Below, piece after piece: positions 52,701 through 61,431 of a DNA stretch of 64,000 nucleotides. Within the stretch, counting starts at the first letter, position 1. Each line of letters begins with the position of its first letter. The translations under genes and the position numbers were made by a program. Under the pieces are notes generated by a model. It was not told where the DNA came from and did no database searches. It saw only the letters and a list, made by a program, of their open reading frames with translations. Origin of the DNA: Bartonella ancashensis (lineage in GTDB: Bacteria > Pseudomonadota > Alphaproteobacteria > Rhizobiales > Rhizobiaceae). The DNA lies in the NCBI RefSeq assembly GCF_001281405.1, contig NZ_CP010401.1:1078001-1142000 (forward strand), read 5' to 3'.

Positions 52701-54407
52701 ACACTGCTAAACGAAGCAGTGAATACTTCAACAACAGCGATTGAACAGCTACTGCATGAACGTTCCAGTGCTCTTTATCACTCTATGCAAGAACTTGAAA
52801 GTAATTTGGGGTATCAACTTTCTGATGTAAGTAGCCGTTTAGAAGAAACGAGTAATCAGACAGCACTTCAAATTTCAGGACATGTTGAACAACTAACAGA
52901 GCTGTCAGATCACTTAAATCAAGTTGCGCAACATACAGCTGAGTCTTTAAGTAACTTAACACAGCATGTCAGCGAACAAATTTCTTTCTCTACAGAAGAA
53001 GTGGAAAAGAGAATTCATGCACAAAACCAATCTTTAGTTGATACTTTGACTCAAGCAAATTTTGAAACTATTCAAACCGTAAACACAGTAAAAGAAGACC
53101 TAGTTGGTAATGTTTCAAGTATTCTTGAACAGTTGAATCAGTCAATTTACAATATTCATGAAAATAGCAATGCTTTGGTCTCCACAATTCAAAGTGTTGA
53201 TGGTCAATTTAATGAAACTGCAAATAACTTCTTCCATAATACTAGTAAGACAGCTGAATATTTTTCAAACTCTAGCCAAGAATTAAATAGTACTGTTGAA
53301 ATTTTACAAGAATTTGTACAAGGTACATTCAATAAAATGAGTAACATAACGGAAAATTTTGGCAGCCACACTCAAGCACTCTCTGAAACTATTAATGCTC
53401 TTCAAGAATCAGAATCTGAGCTTAGCGGAGCCTTTAAAAAGAAGCAGAATGTACTCTATGAATTGGGTGATCTTCTTGTTTCAAAATTTGATGAGTTTAG
53501 CAAATTAATTCAGCATTATGAAAATGCCCTCAATTCGGCATTTGAACGTACTGACAAAAACGCACGTAACTCTGAAAAGTCATTGCAACAAACACTGAAT
53601 AAACTTGTTTATGAAGCTTCAACACGTTTTTCAGAATCTGCAGAAGATATACATAACTCTGTTAATGAAGTACGCTTAGAACTTTCAAAAATAAGCAATA
53701 ATGTCAATGAAAGTATTCAGCAATTACCAGAAAAAGCGCAAGAAACGATAGATGCTATTCATCTTGCTTTGGAAGAAAAAATCTCTGTGTTAAAAGACTT
53801 GGCGAATGTTGTGCAAAATAATAATAAAAAAGAGCGCTTGATACCAAAGGTTCTTGAATCTTTGGCGCCTAGTAAGAAAAATAGTGTATTCCCTGATATC
53901 GTCAAAAAGGCAACACTACCGAAGTCTGTTGTGCAAACTGAACAAAATAACAAGAATCAAAACAAGTGGGTATCGAATCTCTTGGAGAGAGCTTCTCATG
54001 AGGAAAGGAATGATGAATCTACTGCCACTGCTACTGCCTCACAAGTACAAACAAAACCCCAGCTTATGAAAGAATCCCTTAATTTACTTGCTGCTAACAT
54101 TTTAAAAGCCATTAATCATGACGCTGTTGTTGGGTTGTGGAGGCATTATAAACGTGGACAGAAAAACATCACAGTGGAGCGTCTCTACACTGCAAGTGGA
54201 CAAATGATATTTGAAAAAATCAAGAAAAAGTACGTGAAAGACTCTGATTTCAAACGTGTAGTCGATCGATATATTGCAGATTTCGAGAGATTATTGCGCG
54301 ATGCATCCCGTTCTTCTGGAACTGCAGGTGCAGCTCAAAAACATTTAGTATCAAATGCTGGAAAAGTTTATACTATACTTTCACATGCAAGTGGACGGAT
54401 CCAATAA
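49716..54407 (+). CDS. Giant membrane-anchored coiled-coil protein, Growth Pole Ring (GPR/RgsE)-like
   Basis: The 1563-residue product starts MARRTGRQTFEMKVEKALEK, then an acidic, disordered-looking stretch (to about residue 130). Two hydrophobic segments follow (about 138-157, LSALWAAGGAFIA; about 172-196, PIGLAVAAGTAIPIMMSWGF). More than 1200 residues of almost continuous helix follow, with loosely repeated units such as VRTDALRDSL, LGDRTEILKDTL and EERSDALKTSI. A conserved-looking C-terminal domain (about 1455-1563) ends it. This matches the architecture of the apolipoprotein-like GPR protein of Agrobacterium and RgsE of Sinorhizobium, which organise unipolar growth; the homology is inferred from architecture. 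GPR is over 2000 residues, so this copy would be shorter. ATG 49716 has AGG five bases upstream; the frame is open to 49668. Confidence 0.7.
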   Translation: MARRTGRQTFEMKVEKALEKAMDFDFSKAGIEGMSSDTSANPVDPVDVDDLIKKIASAEENATTEDDTSSLPPSIHDGAAIDESVAEQLFGQKPTDELAGGTVQNTLLSEQPLPANDDSIIPLNFTSSRQNSISRTYWNTTALSALWAAGGAFIAHKLAPSGLNSLESVVNFITSPIGLAVAAGTAIPIMMSWGFAKLIKHSKELHNIVMLMTNAAQHLNEPREISEKQIAIIGKTIREEIATMNEEIERTLKRAVELEAIIQGEVRTLEQAYGRNESRIHTLIKELSNERMAILNHASRVQSAIKGTQQQLSGEFDSVTSQIAKNVENFAQILSQTLQKQGEDLVAKLSYAGDGVTNKLFEKFNETTLQIQHKNTKLFHELGKNFDNFSERFDDNERRLENIFNETATKAEICIAKVATHIQDVTDDTLLKVDKKFKVLDKTIIDRHDESLQNFDEKILHLNEKAGKLSSQFDDITSEAIEAFEDRLVAVDLSLKEHSDSVVETFVAHSQELENNVEKLGSFLEAHASQIHAGLKQKTSDIADVFTSGHDNIRLAVDESKKSLREEIRNIDTAIIDIIKERSQDLQLQFSDQRDIMSDMINREKDKIANTLKDQIDSLAQNISAIEKTLIDNVQTVDLHTADQVANIVHCTEKLQESIAQSCEKTQEALEVQARNIDVRTDALRDSLAMNSVSLNEVLSGQTHVLEKRMEEIHDLIAKSDIHIDVALKQQVNLVEDAIADNNKVLVETVQNHIKELGDRTEILKDTLYHSNGEFFEAFGTHIELFDKDLESRAHQICEHADMLTEKLAQKFNQVHETIDMQTSALEERSDALKTSIIINNEQNREIQHALETSVDNIRTTLESSISAITDNLQDTITQASGIFYSTGEQILASLHGETDKAQEKLFIVSEQLASIVAEQVERSETSILSAGDKFISSVSDITVKAENIILESGDRIVSNVEQTVHETSQKLLSSLTEQTAYTTEAFTVASNNVHTLLNEAVNTSTTAIEQLLHERSSALYHSMQELESNLGYQLSDVSSRLEETSNQTALQISGHVEQLTELSDHLNQVAQHTAESLSNLTQHVSEQISFSTEEVEKRIHAQNQSLVDTLTQANFETIQTVNTVKEDLVGNVSSILEQLNQSIYNIHENSNALVSTIQSVDGQFNETANNFFHNTSKTAEYFSNSSQELNSTVEILQEFVQGTFNKMSNITENFGSHTQALSETINALQESESELSGAFKKKQNVLYELGDLLVSKFDEFSKLIQHYENALNSAFERTDKNARNSEKSLQQTLNKLVYEASTRFSESAEDIHNSVNEVRLELSKISNNVNESIQQLPEKAQETIDAIHLALEEKISVLKDLANVVQNNNKKERLIPKVLESLAPSKKNSVFPDIVKKATLPKSVVQTEQNNKNQNKWVSNLLERASHEERNDESTATATASQVQTKPQLMKESLNLLAANILKAINHDAVVGLWRHYKRGQKNITVERLYTASGQMIFEKIKKKYVKDSDFKRVVDRYIADFERLLRDASRSSGTAGAAQKHLVSNAGKVYTILSHASGRIQ

Positions 54408-54413
54408 AAAGGT

Positions 54414-54443
54414 AAAAAGGGAAAGCATTTTCTTCCCTTTTTT
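54414..54443 (+). terminator. Rho-independent-like terminator after the coiled-coil gene
   Basis: AAAAAGGGAA and TTCCCTTTTT form a 10-bp stem with a 9-base loop, ending in a run of T, seven bases after the stop codon at 54407. Orientation fits the plus-strand gene. Confidence 0.75.
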
Positions 54444-55045
54444 CTAAGTTTAGGTTGTGATTGAACACATAGATTTTTTAGCAATTAAAAGTTAGTTGCT
54501 CGCCTCTAGGGTACTGTACGTACTATTTATGCAGTGCATATACTGTTGTGGTTGCAAATAAAAGAACGGCTGCTTTAACATATTGGTTGTGCAATTAGCT
54601 GTAACTTTTGGGTACATTTAAAATTGAATACAATTTTGCGCGGTATTGTATATCTTGCTCCCCTATACGTTCACCATGGAACATATGGTAACTGTTATTC
54701 ATTTTGAAATTTTCAGCATCTTAAATAAAGGCCATTATAGCCATACTCTTCATTTACCAATGAAAAATATAAATAAAAAATTATCGTAATATTTTTATGA
54801 ATTAAGTGCTATAGTGAGAAGCTGCGGTAAAAAATAATAACCTTATTTTATTAAAAGGAATAGCAAGTGTCGTTACCAACATACAAATGGAGAGATTATA
54901 CTATTCAGAAAATGTATCGAAAAAGTAAGGGCCTGCAGTACATAATCCGTCAGGAAGCACAATAAAGTCTATAATTGTAAAAAAATCTTATTATAAACAA
55001 CGTTTCTTCTATGAAGCGTATATCTAAAACCTGGATATCATACAA
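54444..55045. other. Intergenic region upstream of maeB
   Basis: About 600 AT-rich bases. Apart from the candidate 32-codon frame at 54867-54965, nothing gene-like was seen. Confidence 0.4.
54867..54965 (+). CDS. Candidate small protein, unknown
   Basis: A GTG-initiated frame of 32 codons with AAGGA seven bases upstream. The product is basic and aromatic, beginning VSLPTYKWRDYTIQKMYRKS, and ends in IIRQEAQ. It lies 80 bases before maeB and could be a short translated leader, a small gene, or chance. No family was recognised. Confidence 0.3.
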   Translation: MSLPTYKWRDYTIQKMYRKSKGLQYIIRQEAQ

Positions 55046-57400
55046 ATGTCTACAGAAAAACGTAACGATGGTAATTTGCAAAAGACCGGCTTTGATGATG
55101 CCGCGCTTTTTTATCATCAGCACCCAGTTCCTGGAAAAATAAAGATACAGGCAACAAAACCTCTCGGGAATCAACGTGATTTGGCACTTGCTTACTCCCC
55201 TGGCGTTGCAGCTCCCTGTCTTGCGATTCATAATGATCCAAAACTTGCTGCCCAATACACTTCACGTTCCAATTTAGTAGCTGTCATATCGAATGGTACG
55301 GCTGTTTTAGGATTAGGTAATATAGGCCCACTTGCTTCAAAACCAGTTATGGAAGGCAAGGCTGTTTTATTTAAAAAATTTGCAAATATTGATGTTTTCG
55401 ACATTGAGCTAGATGCGCCAGATATCAAAAAAATGGTGGAAATTGTATCTGCATTAGAACCAACGTTTGGTGGTATTAATCTTGAAGATATTAAAGCACC
55501 TGAATGTTTTGAAATTGAAGAAAAACTCCGTGAAAAAATGAATATTCCAGTCTTCCATGATGATCAACATGGAACTGCTATCATTGTTTCCTCCGCAGTA
55601 TTAAATGCATTGAGCCTCTCTAGAAAAAAAATTGAAGATGTAAAAATAGTAACTTCAGGTGCAGGTGCAGCTGCATTAGCCTGCCTTAATCTCTTAGTCC
55701 GTCTTGGTGCTAAAATTGAAAATATCTGGCTCAGTGACTTAGATGGTGTTGTTTATGAAGGTCGTGAGACCCTTATGGACCGTTGGAAAATTAATTACGC
55801 ACAAAAAACTAATGCACGCACTTTATCTGAAATCATTGAACATGCAGATGTTTTTTTAGGCGTTTCTGCAGGTGGTGTTCTAAAGCCTGAGTACCTAAAA
55901 AAAATGGCTCCGAACCCTCTGATTTTAGCACTTGCCAATCCAACACCAGAAATCATGCCAGAAGAAGTGCACACCATTCGACCAGATGCAATGATCTGTA
56001 CGGGACGTTCTGATTATCCAAATCAGGTGAATAATGTTCTTTGTTTTCCTTATATTTTTCGTGGTGCACTTGATGTTGGTGCCACTGCAATTAATGATGA
56101 AATGAAAGTGGCAGCAGTTCACGCTATTGCAGCCTTAGCCCGTGAAGAATCTTCCGATATCGCAGCACGTGCATATTCTAAAGAAACCCCTCGTTTTGGA
56201 CCAGATTATCTTATCCCATCACCTTTTGACCCACGCTTAATATTACGTATTTCTCCTGCTGTTGCCCAAGCCGCGATGGAAACTGGTGTAGCCGTTCGAC
56301 CTATTGAAGATATTTCCGCTTATCGTGATACACTTAGCCGTTTTGTTTTTCGTTCTGGTTTGACAATGAAACCTGTTTTTGCAGCAATAAAAACAGCAAA
56401 ACTCAAACGTGTAATTTATGCTGATGGTGAAGATGAACGTGTACTACGTGCAGCGCAAATTGTTCTTGAAGAAAAAATTGCGATCCCCCTTCTTATCGGT
56501 CGCCCTCACGTAGTTGCAACAAGATTGGAACGCTTTGGTTTAAAAATTCGCCCTGGTGTAGACTTTGAACTTATAAATCCGGAAAATGATCCACGGTTTC
56601 GTGATTATGTTAGTTTATTTCTTCGTTATACGGAGAGGCGTGGTGTCTCACCTGAAGTTGCCAAGACAACCGTGCGAACTTCAACAACAACTATCGCTGC
56701 TCTTGCAGTAATGCGCGAAGAAGCAGATGCAATGATTTGTGGGTTAGAAGGCCACTTTGAGGGTAATCTTAAATTAATTGAACAAATTATTGGTCTTGAT
56801 CCCAATATTAGTCTTTTTTCTTCTGTTAGTTTGCTTATTTCTCCTAACGAAACTATCTTTCTAACAGATACTTATGTTAACGAGAACCCTTCTGCAGAAG
56901 AAATCGCAGAAATGACTGTCCTCGCAGCACAGGAAGTTGAAACCTTTGGTATAACACCCAAAGCAGCATTGTTATCACATTCAAATTTTGGTTCTAAAAA
57001 TACGGAAAATGCACAAAAAATGCGCCGTGCTGCCGAAATTCTTTCTGAACTGTATCCAGATCTGGAAGCAGATGGAGAAATGCAAGGTGATGCTGCATTA
57101 TCCAAAATTTTCCGTGATCGTATTTTTCCAAATTCGCGTCTTAAGAATGAAGCTAACCTACTGGTTTTTCCTACACTAGACTCTGCAAACATTACACTCA
57201 ATATTGTTAAAAATTTAACGGATTCACTTCATGTTGGTCCTATTTTGATTGGTGCTGCCCGCCCTGTCCATATTTTAACACCATCGGTGACATCACGAGG
57301 AGTTGTAAACATAACAGCACTCGCAGTTCTTGCTGCTAGTAGAAAAAAATTTTACAACAAAATAAGTGAAAGTCTTACTGATAGAGATAAACGCCGCTAA
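55046..57400 (+). CDS. maeB: NADP-dependent malic enzyme with phosphotransacetylase-like domain
   Basis: MaeB decarboxylates malate to pyruvate with NADP. The 784-residue product joins a malic enzyme domain (about residues 1-430) to a C-terminal phosphotransacetylase-like domain (about 440-784) that is usually regulatory. The first has [28 protein letters not shown], the metal site [13 protein letters not shown] and [16 protein letters not shown]. The second has [16 protein letters not shown]. Fusion and length are standard in Rhizobiales. Confidence 0.97.
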   Translation: MSTEKRNDGNLQKTGFDDAALFYHQHPVPGKIKIQATKPLGNQRDLALAYSPGVAAPCLAIHNDPKLAAQYTSRSNLVAVISNGTAVLGLGNIGPLASKPVMEGKAVLFKKFANIDVFDIELDAPDIKKMVEIVSALEPTFGGINLEDIKAPECFEIEEKLREKMNIPVFHDDQHGTAIIVSSAVLNALSLSRKKIEDVKIVTSGAGAAALACLNLLVRLGAKIENIWLSDLDGVVYEGRETLMDRWKINYAQKTNARTLSEIIEHADVFLGVSAGGVLKPEYLKKMAPNPLILALANPTPEIMPEEVHTIRPDAMICTGRSDYPNQVNNVLCFPYIFRGALDVGATAINDEMKVAAVHAIAALAREESSDIAARAYSKETPRFGPDYLIPSPFDPRLILRISPAVAQAAMETGVAVRPIEDISAYRDTLSRFVFRSGLTMKPVFAAIKTAKLKRVIYADGEDERVLRAAQIVLEEKIAIPLLIGRPHVVATRLERFGLKIRPGVDFELINPENDPRFRDYVSLFLRYTERRGVSPEVAKTTVRTSTTTIAALAVMREEADAMICGLEGHFEGNLKLIEQIIGLDPNISLFSSVSLLISPNETIFLTDTYVNENPSAEEIAEMTVLAAQEVETFGITPKAALLSHSNFGSKNTENAQKMRRAAEILSELYPDLEADGEMQGDAALSKIFRDRIFPNSRLKNEANLLVFPTLDSANITLNIVKNLTDSLHVGPILIGAARPVHILTPSVTSRGVVNITALAVLAASRKKFYNKISESLTDRDKRR

Positions 57401-57571
57401 CGACGAATGATTTTTTTTATTTGAAAAAATAAAGATATTAAGTTGCTATAACACAGCTTTATCAAAAGAGAGTTTTATTTGGAATTAATATTTTTTTCTT
57501 TTTAAAAGAGGCTAGATAGAGTAGCCTTAGGAGCTTTTATAACATGATTAACCATTATAAGGAATCTTACA

Positions 57572-57856
57572 TTGTCTTCTACTTTTGATAAAGTTGCTGA
57601 TATCATTGCAGAAATTAGTGAAATTGATCGCAGTGTGATTGTCCCCGAGAGCCACACAATTGACGATTTAGGAATTGATAGTCTTGATTTTCTTGATATT
57701 GTTTTTGCTATTGATAAAGCTTTTGGAATCAAGGTCCCTTTAGAGCAATGGACACAAGAAATTAATGAAGGTGCTGTTGCAACTGAGGAGTATTTTGTCC
57801 TTAAAAATCTTTGCGCAAAAATTGACGAACTTGTTGCTCTAAAGACGGATAATTAG
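57572..57856 (+). CDS. acpXL: Very-long-chain acyl carrier protein AcpXL
   Basis: AcpXL carries the growing 26-28 carbon hydroxylated fatty acid destined for lipid A. The 94-residue product has the phosphopantetheine site [20 protein letters not shown] with the modified Ser, and the AcpXL-specific end [17 protein letters not shown]. The start is TTG at 57572 with AAGGA eight bases upstream; it aligns with the usual N-terminus [13 protein letters not shown]. First gene of the lipid A long-chain cluster. Confidence 0.96.
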   Translation: MSSTFDKVADIIAEISEIDRSVIVPESHTIDDLGIDSLDFLDIVFAIDKAFGIKVPLEQWTQEINEGAVATEEYFVLKNLCAKIDELVALKTDN

Positions 57857-57865
57857 CTTTTTATC

Positions 57866-59041
57866 ATGCAAGATCAGGCTGTATTCATTACTGGTATAGG
57901 ATTAATTAGCTCTTTGGGTGAAGGAGTCAGCAGTCATTGGGATAAACTGAATAATCCTATGGTTACACCAAATATTGATGATGTAAGCTTTGCACCTTAT
58001 ATTGTCCACAAGCTAACTGAGGTAGATTGGAATAAGCAAATTCCTCGGAAAAGTGATCAAAGGCAAATGGAAACATGGCAACGTCTTGGGACTTATGCAG
58101 CTGGTCTTGCTCTTGAAGATGCAAAAATCAAAAATGATGAAAAATTAACATCTACAATGGATATGATTGTTGCTGCGGGTGGGGGTGAGCGTGACATTTC
58201 TGTTGATACACAAATATTAACCAGAGCACGCACAGAAATTGATCGTGACCTGATGCTTAACTTATCTCTATCCAATGAGCTTCGCCCAACTTTATTTCTG
58301 GCGCAATTATCAAATCTTTTAGCAGGAAATATTTCAATTGTTCACAAAGTTACTGGTTCTTCTCGTACCTTCATGGGTGAAGAAGGAAGCGGACTTTCTG
58401 CTATCCAAATAGCTGCTTCTCGTATTAAATCAAGACAGAGTACTCACGTTCTTGTGGGTGCCTCTTATAATGCACAACGCTATGATATGTTATTAGCGTA
58501 CGAACTTGGAAACCTCTTAACACGCGGTGAATGGAAACCCGTTTGGGACCGTAAAAATAGCCTTGGTGGTGGTGTTATTACTGGATCTGGCGCTGTTTTT
58601 CTTGTTCTTGAAGGTGCTGAACATGCAAGACGAAGAAACGCACATGTTTATGCTGAAATTGCTGAACTTATTACAGATCAAACGAATAGAAAAAAGAATT
58701 TACTTAAAGAGACAATTTCAACAATGCTAAAAAAAATAGGAGCAAACTCCTCTTTTATGATTTCAGCGGCCTCAGGGTTTCACGAGACAACGAAAGCAGA
58801 AAAAAATGCACTTGATGAAGAAAATATTTTTTATCGCGGCATTACAACATTATTCGGTCATTTATGGGAAGCCCAATTTCCGTTAGCACTTGCATTAGCT
58901 GCCATTGCTGTTAAAAATAGGAAGAGCTTTCCAGCACTCAGTATTCACGAAAAGTCGTTTTCTGGAGAAATCTGTGAAGCTTTCGTTTCTACAGTCGGCG
59001 TAAAAAGAGCTGAAGGTGTGGCACGTCTAGTTTCCATTTAA
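57866..59041 (+). CDS. Beta-ketoacyl-ACP synthase-like protein lacking catalytic residues (FabF2XL)
   Basis: This ketosynthase-fold protein of 391 residues lies second in the cluster, the place of fabF2XL. Where ketosynthases have the catalytic Cys in a TACASG-like motif, it reads VTGSSRTFMGEEGSGLSAI, with no Cys. Where they have NAHGTST, it reads ISAASGFHETT. Only the second His region (LFGHLWEAQ) is kept. By analogy with chain-length factors of polyketide synthases, it may pair with the catalytic FabF1XL and set chain length. It starts nine bases after acpXL without a strong ribosome site, so it is probably translationally coupled. Confidence 0.87.
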   Translation: MQDQAVFITGIGLISSLGEGVSSHWDKLNNPMVTPNIDDVSFAPYIVHKLTEVDWNKQIPRKSDQRQMETWQRLGTYAAGLALEDAKIKNDEKLTSTMDMIVAAGGGERDISVDTQILTRARTEIDRDLMLNLSLSNELRPTLFLAQLSNLLAGNISIVHKVTGSSRTFMGEEGSGLSAIQIAASRIKSRQSTHVLVGASYNAQRYDMLLAYELGNLLTRGEWKPVWDRKNSLGGGVITGSGAVFLVLEGAEHARRRNAHVYAEIAELITDQTNRKKNLLKETISTMLKKIGANSSFMISAASGFHETTKAEKNALDEENIFYRGITTLFGHLWEAQFPLALALAAIAVKNRKSFPALSIHEKSFSGEICEAFVSTVGVKRAEGVARLVSI

Positions 59042-59043
59042 AG

Positions 59044-60360
59044 GTGTTGTTCTCCATGATAAATTATAGTGATCACCTTGGACGTCCTATTGCGGTGATA
59101 ACTGGAGCTGGGATTGTAACGTCATTAGGACAAGGAAAAGAAATAAACTGGAAAAAATTAGTCAATGGCATTAGTGGTATCCACAAAATAACACGTTTTT
59201 CTATTGAAGGATTAAGTACTCATATTGCAGGAACTGTTGATTTTCTTAAAGAAAGTACCATGGGCGCTTCAATTCTTTCTGAAAAATTGGCTCACCTTGC
59301 AGCGGAAGAATCTTTAGAACAAGCTGATCTCAATGGAAAAGAATTTAATGGGCCGCTGTTTTTAGCGTCACCCCCTGTTGAGCTCGAATGGAAAGAACGT
59401 TTTGCTCTTGATAAAGAAGAAATACCCAATACTGAACCTTCTTATGCGCGCCTCCTCGAGATATGCAGTCACAAACCTCATCAGAAGATTTTTGAGTCTG
59501 TTCAACTTGGCAGTATTGCAGAAAAAATTCAAGAAACATTTGGAACAAAAGGATTACCAATTACACTTTCAACTGCTTGTGCATCTGGTGCAACAGCAAT
59601 TCAATTAGGTGTTGAAGCAATCAGACGGGGTGAAACAGAGCGTGCACTTGTAATTGCAACTGATGGTTCAGTCTCTGCAGAATCTCTTATCCGTTTTTCT
59701 TTGTTATCTGCACTTTCAACACATAACGATCCTCCAGAAAAAGCGGCAAAACCATTTAGCAGAGATCGAGATGGTTTCGTTATGGCAGAGGGATCAGGTG
59801 CTCTTGTTCTTGAATCCCTCAAGAGTGCTCTAAGTCGTAATGCAACCATTCTCGGCATCATAGCTGGTTGTGGAGAAACAGCTGACGATTTTCACCGTAC
59901 ACGCTCAAAACCTGACGCATCACCAGCAATTGAAGCAGTTCGTAAAGCTTTAGCGGATGCAAATACAACCATACATGGAATTGATTATATCAATGCTCAT
60001 GGCACCTCAACTCCTGAAAATGAAAAGATGGAGTATTTGGCACTATCAACAGTCTTTGGTAAAATTTTGGAGTGTATCCCTGTTTCTTCTAATAAATCGA
60101 TGATTGGCCATACACTGACTGCTGCAGGAGCCATAGAAGCCATCTTTTCTCTTTTGACAATCCAATCGGGAATCCTCCCTCCTACCATTAATTATGACGA
60201 TCCTGATCCTGCTATCCCTCTGGATGTCGTTCCAAATTGTAGTCGTAAGGCTCATGTCAATGCAGTTTTATCGAATTCATTTGGTTTTGGTGGTCAAAAT
60301 ACCAGCCTTGTTATTACTGCTTACAATGGAAACAATTTTTTTAATAAAAATAATGAATAA
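59044..60360 (+). CDS. Beta-ketoacyl-ACP synthase FabF1XL
   Basis: A complete KAS II-type enzyme that should extend the acyl chain on AcpXL toward C28. The triad is present: the Cys in STACASGATAIQLGVEAI (about residue 175-179), the first His in INAHGTSTPENEKMEYLAL, and the second in SNKSMIGHTLTAAGAIEA. The start may be GTG 59044 or ATG 59056. It follows FabF2XL almost directly and precedes the dehydrogenase gene. Confidence 0.94.
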   Translation: MLFSMINYSDHLGRPIAVITGAGIVTSLGQGKEINWKKLVNGISGIHKITRFSIEGLSTHIAGTVDFLKESTMGASILSEKLAHLAAEESLEQADLNGKEFNGPLFLASPPVELEWKERFALDKEEIPNTEPSYARLLEICSHKPHQKIFESVQLGSIAEKIQETFGTKGLPITLSTACASGATAIQLGVEAIRRGETERALVIATDGSVSAESLIRFSLLSALSTHNDPPEKAAKPFSRDRDGFVMAEGSGALVLESLKSALSRNATILGIIAGCGETADDFHRTRSKPDASPAIEAVRKALADANTTIHGIDYINAHGTSTPENEKMEYLALSTVFGKILECIPVSSNKSMIGHTLTAAGAIEAIFSLLTIQSGILPPTINYDDPDPAIPLDVVPNCSRKAHVNAVLSNSFGFGGQNTSLVITAYNGNNFFNKNNE

Positions 60361-60399
60361 TCAATATATTATGTTATATAGTTAAAGGTAATAATAATA

Positions 60400-61428
60400 A
60401 TGCGTGCACTGCAATTATTCAATGAACGTCGGCTTGAAATTACTGATATCGCTCCTCCTCCTCCTCCAAATCCTGATGAAGCAACAGTACGTATAAAGGT
60501 TGTTGCTCTTAACCATATTGATGTATGGGGATGGCGTGGTATGGCATTCGCAAAAAGAAAAATGCCACTCATCATAGGTGCAGAAGCCTCTGGAGAGATT
60601 ACTCAATTAGGAAATGATGTAAAAAATTTACAACTTGGGCAACTCGTTTCTATTTATGGAGCACAGACCTGTGGTATCTGTCAGGCCTGTTGTGAAAAAC
60701 GCGATAATCTTTGCCATAATGTGAAAGGTGTTTACGGTTTTCATTTAGATGGATTTAGTCGTGAATTCATAAACATTCCGGCGCGCTTATTAATTCCAGC
60801 TCCTACAGGATGCAGTAAGATAGGAGCTGCCGTTGCTCCTATCACCTTTGGTACAGTGGAACATATGCTTTTTGATAATGCAAAATTACAAATGGGAGAA
60901 ACGATTTTAATACAGGCAGGTGGATCTGGTATTGGTTCAGCAGCCATTCAAATCGCGAAACGTATGAATTGTACAGTTATCACGACTGTGGGCTCAGACG
61001 ATAAGATTGCAAAGGCACAGTCTCTTGGAGCAGACCACGTTATTAATTACCGTAAAGATCGTTTTGAAGGTGTTGTTCGTAAATTAACTCAAAAAAAAGG
61101 GGTTGATGTCGTTTTTGAGCATGTAGGAGCTGATACATGGGCAGCCTCTATGTTATGTATGAGACGAGGAGCCCGTTTAGTAACATGTGGTTCTACTTCT
61201 GGTGTTTCGGTTTCTATGAATTTGATGCAATTGTTTCAGCAACAACTTAAAATATTTGGTTCATTTGGCTGCCGTATGGAAAATATGGCAAATGCTATGC
61301 AAAAAATGGCACAAGGTGCTATACATCCCGTTATTGATACCATTATTAACCTTGATGAAATTGATGTAGCTTTAAGACGCATGGAAAATCGTGATGTCTT
61401 TGGCAAAATTATTCTCAAAATTGATTAA
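60400..61428 (+). CDS. Zinc-type alcohol dehydrogenase-like protein of the lipid A cluster (AdhXL)
   Basis: A 342-residue medium-chain dehydrogenase/reductase. The NADP-binding motif AGGSGIGSAAIQIAKRM lies in the middle and the structural-zinc cysteines appear in CGICQACCEKRDNLC. The catalytic zinc Cys is replaced (VALNHIDVWGW) and the usual GHE reads GAE, so it is probably not a classical zinc alcohol dehydrogenase. In rhizobia the equivalent gene sits between fabF1XL and lpxXL and is thought to act as an enoyl or keto reductase in the long-chain pathway. Confidence 0.9.
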   Translation: MRALQLFNERRLEITDIAPPPPPNPDEATVRIKVVALNHIDVWGWRGMAFAKRKMPLIIGAEASGEITQLGNDVKNLQLGQLVSIYGAQTCGICQACCEKRDNLCHNVKGVYGFHLDGFSREFINIPARLLIPAPTGCSKIGAAVAPITFGTVEHMLFDNAKLQMGETILIQAGGSGIGSAAIQIAKRMNCTVITTVGSDDKIAKAQSLGADHVINYRKDRFEGVVRKLTQKKGVDVVFEHVGADTWAASMLCMRRGARLVTCGSTSGVSVSMNLMQLFQQQLKIFGSFGCRMENMANAMQKMAQGAIHPVIDTIINLDEIDVALRRMENRDVFGKIILKID

Positions 61429-61431
61429 ATT

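Noticed and set aside
54444..55045. Possible mutS remnant before maeB
   Set aside because: Some relatives have mutS near maeB, but no MutS-like motif could be read in this interval.
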